Shown here in pieces: positions 1-10,228 of a stretch of DNA of 64,000 nucleotides. The notes under the pieces are model-generated. The model worked only from the letters and a program-made list of their open reading frames with translations. It made no database searches and was not told the DNA's origin. Within the stretch, counting starts at the first letter, position 1. Each line of letters begins with the position of its first letter. The position numbers were made by a program, and so were the translations under genes. The DNA comes from Streptomyces sp. NBC_01197 (lineage in GTDB: Bacteria; Actinomycetota; Actinomycetes; Streptomycetales; Streptomycetaceae): NCBI RefSeq assembly GCF_036010505.1, contig NZ_CP108569.1:5943001-6007000 (forward strand), written 5' to 3'.

Positions 1-189
1 GAACTCTCCGACCCGGGCGCGGACGACGGCGCACGCCCGCCCGCCCCCGGATTCGCCGGCGCCCGTGGATTCAGGGCGGCGGCACCCGGCGCGGCGGACG
101 ACGCACCCGCTATCGACCTCGAACCCCAGCGCCAGACCGTTCACGCCCAGGTGAACGCCCGTTTCACCATGTCACCACCGGCACTCTGA
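1..189 (+). CDS. C-terminal end of an unidentified protein (partial)
   Basis: The first frame is open from base 1 to a TGA at 187-189, giving 62 residues. About four fifths of third codon positions are G or C, as in the neighbouring genes. The peptide is rich in Ala, Pro, Gly and Asp and shows no motif I recognise. It could be the low-complexity tail of a longer protein that starts outside the window. It runs in the same direction as pyk, with 170 bases between them. Being a real coding end is plausible but unproven. Confidence 0.4.
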   Translation, partial: ELSDPGADDGARPPAPGFAGARGFRAAAPGAADDAPAIDLEPQRQTVHAQVNARFTMSPPAL

Positions 190-359
190 GGCGCAATTCC
201 CTATCGGGGTCATCCGGGTCATCATCGTGGCCATCGAAATTGCTCATCGGAGCGCACCCGCGCACAATTCAACAGTTGTCAATAGCTTTTCATGTAAAGG
301 TGGTTGAGACGTCATGTGTGACCCATCACTTACCCATCGGTAAGGCATACGCTCGGACC

Positions 360-1796
360 ATGCGCCGAGCAAAGATCGTTTGCACCCTGGGCCCCGCGAC
401 CGACTCGTACGACCAGATCAAAGCACTGGTCGAGGCCGGTATGGACATGGCCCGATTCAATCTCAGCCACGGTAGCTACGCCGAGCACGAGGAGCGTTTC
501 CGCCGCGTACGCAAGGCGGCCGAGGAGACCGGCCGCAGCGTCGGCATCCTCGCGGATCTTCAAGGCCCGAAGATCCGCCTCGGCCGCTTCGCCGAGGGCC
601 CCGTACTCCTTGAACGCGGAGACGAGTTCACCATCAGCGTCGCTCCCGGCGCCCGGGGCGACCGGAGCAGCTGCGGCACCACCTACGACGGCCTCGCCGG
701 AGACGTGACCACCGGCGAGCGCATCCTCGTGGACGACGGCAAGGTCGCCCTCGAAGTCACCTCGGTCGACGGCCCCCAGGTCCACACCATGGTGGTCGAG
801 GGCGGCATGGTCTCCGACCACAAGGGGCTCAACCTCCCCGGTGTCGCGGTGTCGGTCCCCGCGATGTCCGAGAAGGACGCCGATGACCTCCGCTGGGCAC
901 TGCGGATTGGAGCCGACATCATCGCGCTCTCCTTCGTACGCAGCGGCCAGGACGTCGACGAGGTCCACCAGATCATGGACGAGGAGGGCCGCAGGCTCCC
1001 CGTTATCGCCAAGATCGAGAAGCCTCAGGCCGTCGAGAACATCGACGGGATCGTCGCGGCCTTCGACGGAATCATGGTCGCCCGAGGTGACCTCGGCGTC
1101 GAGATGCCCCTCGAACAGGTGCCGATCGTCCAGAAGCGCGCCGTGAAGCTGGCCAAGCGCAACGCCAAGCCCGTCATCGTCGCGACCCAGATGCTCGACT
1201 CGATGATCGACAACTCCCGGCCCACCCGTGCCGAGGCCTCCGACGTCGCCAACGCGGTCATCGACGGCACCGACGCCGTGATGCTCTCCGGCGAGACCAG
1301 CGTCGGCAAGTACCCGGTGGAGACGGTCCGTACGATGGGCCGCATCGTCGAGGCCGCCGAGGAGGACATCCTCGCCCAGGGCCTGCCCCCGCTGAACGAC
1401 CGCAACAAGCCACGCACCCAGGGCGGCGCAGTCGCCCGCGCGGCAGCCGAGATGGGCGACTTCCTCGGCGCGAAGCTGCTGGTGGCCTTCACCCAGTCCG
1501 GCGACACGGCGAAGCGGCTCTCGCGCTACCGCTCACCGATCCCGCTGCTGGCCTTCACCCCGGATCCGGCCACACGCGCCCAGCTCACCCTGACTTGGGG
1601 TGTGGAGACCTATCTCGGCCCGCACGTGGAATCCACGGACGAAATGGTCGCGCAGGTCGACGAACAACTCCTGAAGGCGGGCCGCTGCCAGAAGGGCGAC
1701 ATCGTCGTCATCACCGCGGGCTCCCCGCCCGGCGTCGCGGGCTCCACCAATCTGGTCCGCGTCCACCACGTCGGGGAGGACGATTCGCCGAAGTAG
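360..1796 (+). CDS. pyk: Pyruvate kinase
   Basis: Last ATP-forming step of glycolysis: phosphoenolpyruvate + ADP to pyruvate + ATP, cytosolic. From the ATG at 360 the protein is 478 residues, the usual length for bacterial pyruvate kinase. It opens with the typical MRRAKIVCTLGPA, followed by the MARFNLSHG segment. Further on come the active-site region KIEKPQAVENIDGI, the metal-binding VARGDLGVE and the ATQMLDSM/GTDAVMLSGETSVG block. The reading frame stays open 40 codons upstream to 240, but that extension has no family similarity, so the 360 start is preferred. The only ribosome-binding match is a weak AAGG. A strong hairpin follows the stop. Very confident about function. Confidence 0.97.
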   Translation: MRRAKIVCTLGPATDSYDQIKALVEAGMDMARFNLSHGSYAEHEERFRRVRKAAEETGRSVGILADLQGPKIRLGRFAEGPVLLERGDEFTISVAPGARGDRSSCGTTYDGLAGDVTTGERILVDDGKVALEVTSVDGPQVHTMVVEGGMVSDHKGLNLPGVAVSVPAMSEKDADDLRWALRIGADIIALSFVRSGQDVDEVHQIMDEEGRRLPVIAKIEKPQAVENIDGIVAAFDGIMVARGDLGVEMPLEQVPIVQKRAVKLAKRNAKPVIVATQMLDSMIDNSRPTRAEASDVANAVIDGTDAVMLSGETSVGKYPVETVRTMGRIVEAAEEDILAQGLPPLNDRNKPRTQGGAVARAAAEMGDFLGAKLLVAFTQSGDTAKRLSRYRSPIPLLAFTPDPATRAQLTLTWGVETYLGPHVESTDEMVAQVDEQLLKAGRCQKGDIVVITAGSPPGVAGSTNLVRVHHVGEDDSPK

Positions 1797-1818
1797 CCAG
1801 ACTGGTCAGCAGTAGACC

Positions 1819-1850
1819 AGGGCCCCTCGAATTCGCTGCTGAGGGGCCCT
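1819..1850 (+). terminator. Rho-independent-type terminator of pyk
   Basis: A perfect 10-bp inverted repeat, AGGGCCCCTC / GAGGGGCCCT, with a 12-nt loop starts 22 bases after the pyk stop and is followed by TTTC. The short T-run is normal for Streptomyces hairpin terminators. Confidence 0.8.
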
Positions 1851-1871
1851 TTCGCGGTTCAGTACTTCGGA

Positions 1872-2393
1872 CTGCCCCTGCCAGCGTTCCAGCGCGATAG
1901 TTCGGTCGTGCTTTTCCCCGGGCCGTGCTGGGGAAAAAGCAGATCCAATGGGTGGAGAAGGACATGACCTCAGTGCAACCCTTCTTCTGCGACGGGCCAC
2001 GCTGGGAGTGGCCATCACCGTGCGCATGGCCTTTTCCGCCTCGTGGATCAGGCCGGGCCAGTCGTCGCCGCAGTAGACGGATAGACGGCGCTGCTTGGGT
2101 TTCGAGACGATGTGGCCGTCACCTGGATAGAGCCCTGGAAGATAGGCATAAGCCGCATGGTCGAAATCCCGGTATGTGCACCGTGGGCAGTCGGTGGATG
2201 GTACGTACGCTTCGCCCCGCAGCTTTCTGTCCTGATGTCGCCACCAGCCAATTGTTCCGCATGGCACGTTCAGCTGCCGTGCAATATTTCTGTTTCTGAC
2301 GCCGCTCCGCAGGAGTGAAAGCGCCGTCTGACGTACATCGGGGTTGTAGTAATTTATGCTGCCACTCTCTGCGACAGGCGGTGGCAGTGAGCA
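1872..2393 (-). pseudogene. Decayed helix-turn-helix / LAGLIDADG-like gene next to tRNA-Leu
   Basis: No intact reading frame spans this stretch, but three minus-strand frames in succession give collinear pieces of one protein. The first (about 2360-1990) has a helix-turn-helix region (RNIARQLNVPCGTIGWW), a CxRC-like pair and AYLPGLYPGDG. That resembles the YLLGLYLGDG core of a family common in Streptomyces that pairs an HTH with a homing-endonuclease-like fold. A second frame continues GCTEVMSFSTHWICFFP, and a third gives KHDRTIALERWQ. The breaks fall at runs of A, G, C and T. No ATG or GTG precedes the HTH in frame, and the C-terminal half is missing. Family assignment is from recognition only. 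Confidence 0.6.
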
Positions 2394-2396
2394 ACG

Positions 2397-2434
2397 GAAA
2401 GCGGATGTTCACGAGAATGTGAACATCCGCTTTC
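2397..2434 (-). terminator. Perfect 16-bp inverted repeat after tRNA-Leu
   Basis: Arms GAAAGCGGATGTTCAC and GTGAACATCCGCTTTC are perfect over 16 bp around a 6-nt loop, starting 5 bases beyond the tRNA 3' end. It is the likely tRNA terminator. Being symmetrical, it would also insulate the decayed gene beyond. Confidence 0.75.
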
Positions 2435-2439
2435 AAAGG

Positions 2440-2522
2440 TACCGGGTGCGGGACTCGAACCCGCAAGCCCTCTCGGGCAGAGGTGTTTGAGACCTCCGTG
2501 TATGCCATTCCACCAACCCGGC
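2440..2522 (-). tRNA. tRNA-Leu, anticodon CAA
   Basis: A class II tRNA on the minus strand. The 7-bp acceptor stem is GCCGGGT/ACCCGGT with a G-U first pair. The D-arm (GGTGGAATGGCATAC region) is followed by anticodon stem GAGGT/ACCTC with loop CTCAAAC, so the anticodon is CAA, reading UUG. A long variable arm (TGCCCGAGAGGGCT) and a T-arm GCGGGTTCGAGTCCCGC complete it. Discriminator base is A; CCA is not encoded (CCT follows). Confidence 0.95.
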
Positions 2523-2622
2523 GAGACCGGCCTCGCGAACTATACCGGGTCACCGTTCATCGCGGCAGCTAGGTAGGCTGCGTAGGCAGTAACGCCTGCC
2601 CGGCCCGCAACGAGGAGCCCCC

Positions 2623-3276
2623 GTGACCGCCCCCGAGTCGCCCCAGCCCGTCGCCGACGACGACAAGTCGCACGTCCCGCCGCTGACGACCCGTGTCGTC
2701 ATCGCAGAGGACGAGGCCCTCATCCGCCTCGACCTCAAAGAGATGCTCGAAGAAGAGGGCTATGCGGTCGTCGGTGAAGCCGGTGACGGTCAGCAGGCCA
2801 TCGAGCTGGCCCGGGAGCACCGGCCCGATCTGGTGATCCTCGATGTGAAGATGCCCGTTCTGGACGGGATCTCCGCGGCCGAGAAGATCACCGAGGAGTC
2901 CATCGCCCCGGTCCTGATGCTGACCGCTTTCTCGCAGCGCGACCTGGTGGAGCGGGCCCGGGACGCCGGAGCGATGGCGTATCTGGTGAAGCCGTTCTCC
3001 AAGAGCGACGTCGTGCCCGCCATCGAGATGGCCGTCTCCCGCTTCACCGAGCTGAAGGCCCTGGAGCAGGAGGTCGCCGACCTCTCGCAGCGGCTGGAGA
3101 CGCGGAAGCTGGTGGACCGGGCGAAATCGGTGCTGCAGACGCAGTACGGGCTGACCGAGCCCGCCGCCTTCCGGTGGATCCAGAAGACCTCGATGGACCG
3201 CCGGATGTCGATGCAGCAGGTCGCCGAGGCGGTCATCGAGGACGCCGAGGAGAAGAAGGCGGCCAAGGAGCAGTAG
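2623..3276 (+). CDS. pdtaR: ANTAR-domain two-component response regulator (PdtaR type)
   Basis: Cytosolic response regulator that, in the Mycobacterium homologue PdtaR, acts by binding RNA through an ANTAR domain rather than DNA. The 217-residue protein has a short acidic N-terminus. A receiver domain follows (about residues 25-140), with EDE near 30, phosphoacceptor Asp74 in VILDVKMP, the LTAFS Thr/Ser switch and the KPF lysine. A coiled region leads to the ANTAR helices (about 150-205, RKLVDRAKSVL...AFRWIQKTSMDRR). Start GTG at 2623 has GAGGAG five bases upstream. The partner histidine kinase is not in this window. A strong hairpin separates it from the convergent liv operon. Confidence 0.92.
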   Translation: MTAPESPQPVADDDKSHVPPLTTRVVIAEDEALIRLDLKEMLEEEGYAVVGEAGDGQQAIELAREHRPDLVILDVKMPVLDGISAAEKITEESIAPVLMLTAFSQRDLVERARDAGAMAYLVKPFSKSDVVPAIEMAVSRFTELKALEQEVADLSQRLETRKLVDRAKSVLQTQYGLTEPAAFRWIQKTSMDRRMSMQQVAEAVIEDAEEKKAAKEQ

Positions 3277-3311
3277 CTCCGGCGCGGCTCCAGGTCCGCA
3301 GTACGAAGGCG

Positions 3312-3360
3312 ACAGCCGGACGGCCCGCCCCGGGAGATTCGGGGTGGGCCGTCCGGCTGT
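3312..3360. terminator. Bidirectional terminator between pdtaR and livF
   Basis: A long, nearly perfect inverted repeat (ACAGCCGGACGGCCC... / ...GGGCCGTCCGGCTGT) lies between two convergent stop codons, so it can end both transcripts. Confidence 0.85.
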
Positions 3361-3378
3361 GTGCTGCGGGGACCGTGT

Positions 3379-5012
<1,634 letters not shown>

Positions 5013-5020
5013 GTCGTTCC

Positions 5021-6880
5021 TCACGCCCCTGCCTTGCCTGCGGGGACGGTTTCGTCGCCGGTTGTGCGTTGTTCCGGCAGGTCGGGTGCGCTGTCCTCAT
5101 GGAATTCGAGCTGGCGCCGCCGGTTGGCGATGACGCCCTCGGGGCGGAAGCGCATCAGCAGGACGAGTGCGATGCCGAAGGCGAGCAGTTCGTACTGCTT
5201 GAGGAAGCCGAGCTTCTCCGGGATGAGGTAGAGGAAGGTGGCACCGAGGATCGGGCCGCCGACCGTGCCCATACCGCCGAGCACCACCGCGGCGAGCAGG
5301 AAGGCCGAGTTGGGCGGGGCTGCTCCGGCGAACTGGTACGGGGCGGGGGTGACGCTGTAGGTCACGTGCGCGCTGACCGTACCGGCGAGGCCCGCGAGGG
5401 TGGCGCCGAGTGCGAAGGCGATGAGCTTGACCCGGAAGCCGTTGATGCCCATGGCGGTGGCTGCCGTCTCGTCCTCGCGGATGGCGATCCAGGAGCGCCC
5501 GATTCGGGAGTCGGCGGCGCGGTTGAAGACCAGGACGACGAGCCCGGTGATGATCAGCATGAGCAGGAAGTAGTTGGCGAACCGGCCGAGGGTGAAGCCC
5601 GCGATGTCGTGGGATACGCCGAGGTTGAACCCGAAGAGTTCCAGGTCCGGGATGGAAGGGATGCCGTTGGGGCCATTGGTGATGTCGGGTCCCGACGAGC
5701 CGTCCAGGCTGTTCACGGCGATGCGGAAGATCTCTCCGAAGCCCAGGGTGACGATCGCGAGGTAGTCGCCGCGCAGTCGCAGGGTGGGTGCGCCGATGAG
5801 GACGCCGAAGATCAGGGAGGCTGCCATTCCGGTCAGGGCGGCTGCCCAGAACGGGAACTGGACGCCGGAGAAGGTGGAGAACTCCGAGCCGGAGACCAGG
5901 GCCGCGGCGTAGGCGCCGACGCCGAGGAAGGCGACGTATCCGAGGTCGAGGAGTCCGGTGAGGCCGACGACGATGTTGAGGCCGAGGGCGACGGTTCCGA
6001 AGATGAGGATGTTCACGCCGAGGTTGGCGTTGTGGTCCTGGCTCTGGGTGAACGGGAAGATCGCCGCGGCGAGGAACGCCATGGAGGTGGCGAATCCTTT
6101 GTGCCGGGCGTTGAGTTCGGAGAAGCGGTCGGTGAGTCCGGCGCCGAAGAGTGCCCAGGCGTTGAAGACGACGAGCAGTACGAACGAGACGAATACTTCC
6201 GGCTGTTCGTCGGGGACGCCGATGCCGTACGTGAAGACGATCAGGCCGAGCACGGTGGCGGCGGTGATGACCACCCGCTGCCCCCAGGCGGGGAGAGCTT
6301 TGGCTGCCGGGATCGGGTCGGCCTTGGCGAAGTAGGACTTCGCTGTGGCGCCGGGCCGGGGCAGTGCGAGCGTGCCGATGAGGGCGACCGCGGCGCCCAC
6401 GGCGGCGATCCAGCCGCCGGGGTCGAGGTTGACGAGCCCGCCGAGTTCGAAGCCGATGGCGAGGACGACGTACCAGACGACGGCGAACGCGGCGAGCGCC
6501 GCGAGGAAGACCGGGGCGGTCGCGCCGCTGGGGTTGAGCCAGCGCAGTCCGCGTACGCGGGCGTGGCTGAGGACGAAGAGGAGGGTGACGACCCCGCCGA
6601 TGACCGCGAGGAGCTGGAGTCCTGAGGGGTTTCCTGAGTAGGTCAGGTCGTCGGCGAAGCCGGGCTCCCAGGTCCAGGAGAGGAAGGCGCTCACGATGGT
6701 GATGACGGCGCCGGCGATGGTGAGTGCGCGGGCGGCGACCAGGGGGAGCGGGATCAGCGACGGGGTCCCGGCGGGCTGTGCGGACTGGTTCGTGTCGACA
6801 GCGGTCTTGGCGGGGGTGGTGGCGGTGCCCCCGTCGGCCGGGTTGGGCTCGTTGTGCTCGTTGGTGTCCATGTCCGTCAC
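5021..6880 (-). CDS. livM: Branched-chain amino acid ABC permease LivM, N-terminally extended
   Basis: Membrane permease of the Liv importer. The C-terminal two thirds carry the LivM pattern: LGLNIVVGLTGLLDLGYVAFLGVGAY, the cytosolic coupling segment GRSWIAIREDETAATAMGI, and GATLAGLAGTVSA with the last helices. At 619 residues it is about 200 longer than the usual LivM. The extension adds a hydrophilic N-terminus (about 40 residues) and several further predicted membrane helices before the conserved core. GTG at 6880 overlaps the livH stop (GTGA); ATG at 6871 is the alternative start. Confidence 0.93.
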   Translation of the reverse strand: MTDMDTNEHNEPNPADGGTATTPAKTAVDTNQSAQPAGTPSLIPLPLVAARALTIAGAVITIVSAFLSWTWEPGFADDLTYSGNPSGLQLLAVIGGVVTLLFVLSHARVRGLRWLNPSGATAPVFLAALAAFAVVWYVVLAIGFELGGLVNLDPGGWIAAVGAAVALIGTLALPRPGATAKSYFAKADPIPAAKALPAWGQRVVITAATVLGLIVFTYGIGVPDEQPEVFVSFVLLVVFNAWALFGAGLTDRFSELNARHKGFATSMAFLAAAIFPFTQSQDHNANLGVNILIFGTVALGLNIVVGLTGLLDLGYVAFLGVGAYAAALVSGSEFSTFSGVQFPFWAAALTGMAASLIFGVLIGAPTLRLRGDYLAIVTLGFGEIFRIAVNSLDGSSGPDITNGPNGIPSIPDLELFGFNLGVSHDIAGFTLGRFANYFLLMLIITGLVVLVFNRAADSRIGRSWIAIREDETAATAMGINGFRVKLIAFALGATLAGLAGTVSAHVTYSVTPAPYQFAGAAPPNSAFLLAAVVLGGMGTVGGPILGATFLYLIPEKLGFLKQYELLAFGIALVLLMRFRPEGVIANRRRQLEFHEDSAPDLPEQRTTGDETVPAGKAGA

Positions 6881-7809
6881 GCCCTGTCCGCGACGCGTTC
6901 GCCCAGTAGACCTTGTGGTCGTAGGAGCAGTACGAGAATCAGCAGGACGAAGGCCCAGACCGCGGACCACGCCTGGCCGCCGAGCTGGTGCATACCGGGG
7001 ACCTGGTCGATGTACGCGGTGGCCATGACTTCGGCGACACCGAGGACGAGACCGCCGAGCATGGCGCCGTAGATGTTGCCGATGCCGCCGAGAACGGCCG
7101 CGGTGAAGGCCTTGAGGCCGGCCTGGAAGCCCATGCTGTAGTCGACGTTGCCGATCTTGAAGCCGTACGCGATGCCGGCGACGGCGGCGAAGAGGCCCCC
7201 GATGGCGAACGCGATGACGATGATGCGGTTGGTGTCGATGCCCATGAGCTGGGCGGTGTCGGGGTCCTGGGCGGTGGCCTGCATGGCGCGGCCGGTGCGG
7301 GAGGTCCGGGTGAAGACGGCGAGCGCGGCCATGCAGAGGGGGGCCGCGATGATCAGGAAGAGGTCGCCGCTCTGGATGTCGATGGAGCCCAGGTGGTACG
7401 GGCCGCCGGGCAGTGGCGGGAAGACACGGGCGTTCTCTGCGCCGGGGTACCAGTTGAAGACCGCCTGCTGCAGTGCGAGGGAGAGGCCGATCGCGGTGAT
7501 GAGCGGTGCGAGCCGTGGTGCGCCGCGCAGGGGCCGGTAGGCGAAGCGTTCGGCTCCGACGGCGACGAGTACGGCGACGATGGCGCCGCCCACCAGCATG
7601 GCCGGCAGGGCTATCCACATCGAAGTGCCGTCGGGCAGTACGTACATGTAGACCGTCAGCGCGCCGAAGCCGCCGGTCATGAATATCTCGCCGTGGGCGA
7701 AGTTGATGAGCTGGACGATGCCGTACACCATCGTGTATCCGATGGCGATCAGCCCGTACATCGAGCCGAGGAACAGCCCGTTGGCCAGCTGTTGCGGCAG
7801 GGAGTTCAC
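6877..7809 (-). CDS. livH: Branched-chain amino acid ABC permease LivH
   Basis: Second membrane permease of the Liv system, 310 residues. It begins MNSLPQQLANGLFLGSMYGL and contains the family hallmark GIVQLINFAHGEIFMTGGF. The coupling segment GRAMQATAQDPDTAQLMGI and the C-terminal LGGIGNIYGAMLGG...LRPQGL are also present. GTG at 7809 has GGAGG seven bases upstream. It is followed by livM with a 4-bp overlap and preceded by livK with about 100 bases between. Confidence 0.95.
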   Translation of the reverse strand: MNSLPQQLANGLFLGSMYGLIAIGYTMVYGIVQLINFAHGEIFMTGGFGALTVYMYVLPDGTSMWIALPAMLVGGAIVAVLVAVGAERFAYRPLRGAPRLAPLITAIGLSLALQQAVFNWYPGAENARVFPPLPGGPYHLGSIDIQSGDLFLIIAAPLCMAALAVFTRTSRTGRAMQATAQDPDTAQLMGIDTNRIIVIAFAIGGLFAAVAGIAYGFKIGNVDYSMGFQAGLKAFTAAVLGGIGNIYGAMLGGLVLGVAEVMATAYIDQVPGMHQLGGQAWSAVWAFVLLILVLLLRPQGLLGERVADRA

Positions 7810-7911
7810 CGCATGGCCTCCATGTGGGTGGGAAGGAGCGAGGGGAGACTGCGGGCCGCGCGGTGACTCGTGGTCGTGGCCGCGCGGCCCTGTGCACTGC
7901 GGTGTTCCTGG

Positions 7912-9138
7912 TCAGCCGGCCGGCGTGTAGACGCCGCTCTTGACTGCCTTCCAGGCGCCGTTCTTGACCTGGTAGACGGTGAGCTGCTTGTTGGTGGTGT
8001 CGCCGTACTGGTCGAAGGAGACGTGGCCTGCGATGCCGTCGAAGTCGGTCTTCTGGACGGCGTCCACGATCTGCTGGCGGGCGTCGGACGGGACCTTGCC
8101 GTCCTTCACCACGGAGCCCACTGCCTTGATGATGGCGGTGGCGGCGTCGTAGGAATATCCGCCGTAAGTCCCGTAGTCACCGGTGTACTTGGCGGCCTTG
8201 TACTTCGCGATGAAGTCCTTGGCGGCGGGGAGGGACTCGACGGGGACGCCGACGGAGGTGGCGAGGTCGCCCTCGGCCGCCTTGCCCGCGGTCTTGATGT
8301 AGGTGGGTGAGAACATGCCGTCGCCGCCCATGAGCGGGATGTGGGCGCCGGCGTCCTTGAGCTGCTTGGTGATGATCTGGGACTCGTCGTACTGGCCGCC
8401 GTAGTAGAGGATGTCGGCGCCGGAGTTCTTGATCTTGGTGACGAGGGTGGAGAAGTCCTTGTCCCCGGTGTTGACGTGGTCCTGGCCGGCCAGCTTGCCG
8501 CCCGCCTTCAGGAAGTTGGCCTTGAAGAGCTTGGCGAGACCGGCGCCGTAGGTCTGCTTGTCGTCGACGACGAAGACCTTCTTCTTCTTGAGCGTCTGCC
8601 CGGCGTACTGCGCGGCGAAGCCGCCCTGGAGGGCGTCCGTGGTCGCGGTGCGGAAGTACGTCTTGTACGGGCGGCTCTTCGAGGTCTGCCAGTTCTTGCC
8701 CTGGGTGAGCTCGGGGGCGGTGTTCGCCGGCGAGATCTCGACCAGGTTGGCGGTGGCGAAGACCTGCTGCATGGTCTGCGCGACACCGGAGTTGAGCGGT
8801 CCGACGACGCCCAGGACCTTGTTGTCCGCGACGAGCGCGGAGGCGTTCTGCTGGCCGGTCGGCGGCAGGGCCTTGTCGTCGAGCGCCTTGATGACGAACT
8901 TCACGCCGGGCACGGTGTTGTTCTTGTTCGCGTCATCGATGGCGACCCTGACGCCGCCCTGGATGCCGAGGCCGGTGGCGGAGTTCGCTCCGGTGAGCGG
9001 TGCGTCGACGCCGATGACGACCTCGGTCTTGCCGCCGCTGCCCTTGCTGTCCTTGTTGTCGCGCGATCCACAAGCGGTGAGTGTCAGTGCGCCTGTGGTC
9101 AGCACGGTGGTGAGTATGAGCAACGAACGCTGTCGCAC
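7912..9138 (-). CDS. livK: Branched-chain amino acid-binding lipoprotein LivK
   Basis: Extracytoplasmic solute-binding protein delivering branched-chain amino acids (or related ligands) to LivHM. The 408-residue precursor has a lipoprotein signal ending LTAC, with Cys23 the lipidation site, then a Ser/Gly/Lys linker. A type I periplasmic-binding fold follows (VVIGVDAPLTGANS, VVGPLNSGVAQTMQQVF, TYGAGLAKLFK, GGQYDESQ). GTG at 9138 has AGAGGA upstream. First gene of the operon; the exact ligand cannot be read from sequence. Confidence 0.93.
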   Translation of the reverse strand: MRQRSLLILTTVLTTGALTLTACGSRDNKDSKGSGGKTEVVIGVDAPLTGANSATGLGIQGGVRVAIDDANKNNTVPGVKFVIKALDDKALPPTGQQNASALVADNKVLGVVGPLNSGVAQTMQQVFATANLVEISPANTAPELTQGKNWQTSKSRPYKTYFRTATTDALQGGFAAQYAGQTLKKKKVFVVDDKQTYGAGLAKLFKANFLKAGGKLAGQDHVNTGDKDFSTLVTKIKNSGADILYYGGQYDESQIITKQLKDAGAHIPLMGGDGMFSPTYIKTAGKAAEGDLATSVGVPVESLPAAKDFIAKYKAAKYTGDYGTYGGYSYDAATAIIKAVGSVVKDGKVPSDARQQIVDAVQKTDFDGIAGHVSFDQYGDTTNKQLTVYQVKNGAWKAVKSGVYTPAG

Positions 9139-9661
9139 GATGAATCCTCTCCCTGGCGCCGCCGCCTCTGCTGAGGCGCCGTAGGTCTCGCCGGGCCGTA
9201 CTGGACTGGTGCTGGGCCGTGCTGCAGACGCGCCCGGCGGCGCGGTGACTGGGCGTGACTCTAAGCGCAGGTGACGGAAGTGCGGACCGTTGAAGGTCAG
9301 GATGTGACTGTCTTGTTATGCCCGGAGAGGCGAAGGGCAGGCGCACTGCGGACAGTTGGGAGAAATGCGGTCACCATGTATTTGCCCGGGATGTGAGAAC
9401 GTGCAGTTCCGCTAAGGGGCTTGAGGCAATCTTGGTGCTGTCCGCGGGTGCGCGGTGCGGGTGTCGCAAATCCGCCGCCGGGCGGGCCGGCGGCGGGATG
9501 CGGGGGCGCTGCGGAATCTGTCATTCATCGAGTTCTTGCTACGCAGCGTTACGTTAAAGGGCGACGAACGGTGTTCTGAGTGACGGGCCCGGCCGTCGGG
9601 GGATGTCCGCGGGGGCGCCTCGTCGCCCGGAGGGCGCCGGTCGGCCCAGAGGGTGGGTCGG
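9139..9661. other. Intergenic region upstream of livK; no gene seen
   Basis: About 520 bases with no convincing coding frame. A small hairpin (CGCCTC/GAGGCG, 9163-9178) lies in the livK leader just upstream of its ribosome-binding site. A strong GC hairpin (CCGCCGCCGG/CCGGCGGCGG, 9472-9496) could end the thioesterase transcript. The liv promoter must lie here, but no clear -35/-10 pair was found. Confidence 0.5.
9472..9496 (-). terminator. GC-rich hairpin downstream of the thioesterase gene
   Basis: Perfect 10-bp arms with a 5-nt loop, about 165 bases past the thioesterase stop. No T-run follows, so function as a terminator is only plausible. Confidence 0.4.
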
Positions 9662-10135
9662 TCAGCCAGTGGGGCCGGCGGGGGTCGCGTCGCGCAGCAG
9701 GCAGGTGAGCCGGGCGGTGCAGACCCGCTTGTCCTGTTCGTCGGTGATCACGATCTCGTACGTCGCGGTGGAGCGGCCGCGGTGGACCGGGGTGGCCACA
9801 CCGGTGACCAGCCCGCTGCGGACGCCCCGGTGGTGGGTGCAGTTGAGGTCGACGCCGACAGCGAGCTTGGAGGGGCCGCCGTGCAGCATCGAGCCGACGG
9901 AGCCGAGGGTCTCGGCGAGTACGGCGGACGCGCCGCCGTGCAGCAGGCCGTACGGCTGGGTGTTGCCCTCGACCGGCATGGTGCCGACGACGCGGTCGGC
10001 GGCGGCCTCGGTGATCCGTACGCCCATCCGCTCGCCGAGATGTCCGGCGGAGAACAGTGCGGGCAGGTCGACGCCGAGCACGGCGTACTCGTCGATGACC
10101 TCTTGAGGGAACTTCACGGTGGTCTGCTCGCCCAT
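9662..10135 (-). CDS. PaaI-type hotdog-fold thioesterase
   Basis: Likely hydrolyses an acyl-CoA thioester in the cytosol. The 157-residue protein matches the PaaI/YdiI-type hotdog pattern: the GxxxxxYGLLHGGASAVLAETLGS helix with the HGG turn. The strand VGVDLNCTHHRGVRSGLVTGVATPVHRGRS and ...VCTARLTCLL follow. Length is normal. ATG at 10135; the ribosome-binding match is weak. Substrate unknown. It follows the molybdoenzyme gene on the same strand after about 90 bases, but nothing links the two functions. Confidence 0.85.
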   Translation of the reverse strand: MGEQTTVKFPQEVIDEYAVLGVDLPALFSAGHLGERMGVRITEAAADRVVGTMPVEGNTQPYGLLHGGASAVLAETLGSVGSMLHGGPSKLAVGVDLNCTHHRGVRSGLVTGVATPVHRGRSTATYEIVITDEQDKRVCTARLTCLLRDATPAGPTG

Positions 10136-10228
10136 GGTGGTCCGGCTCCGATCGTCGTGGCGGCTGCTGCGCCGGCTGCCGGCAGCGGACCGCTGGCGGG
10201 TCCGCTGCCCGGTGACTTAAGCAAACGC

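Noticed and set aside
240..359. A 40-residue N-terminal extension of pyruvate kinase
   Set aside because: Not like the family and with irregular codon use; the ATG at 360 gives the canonical start.
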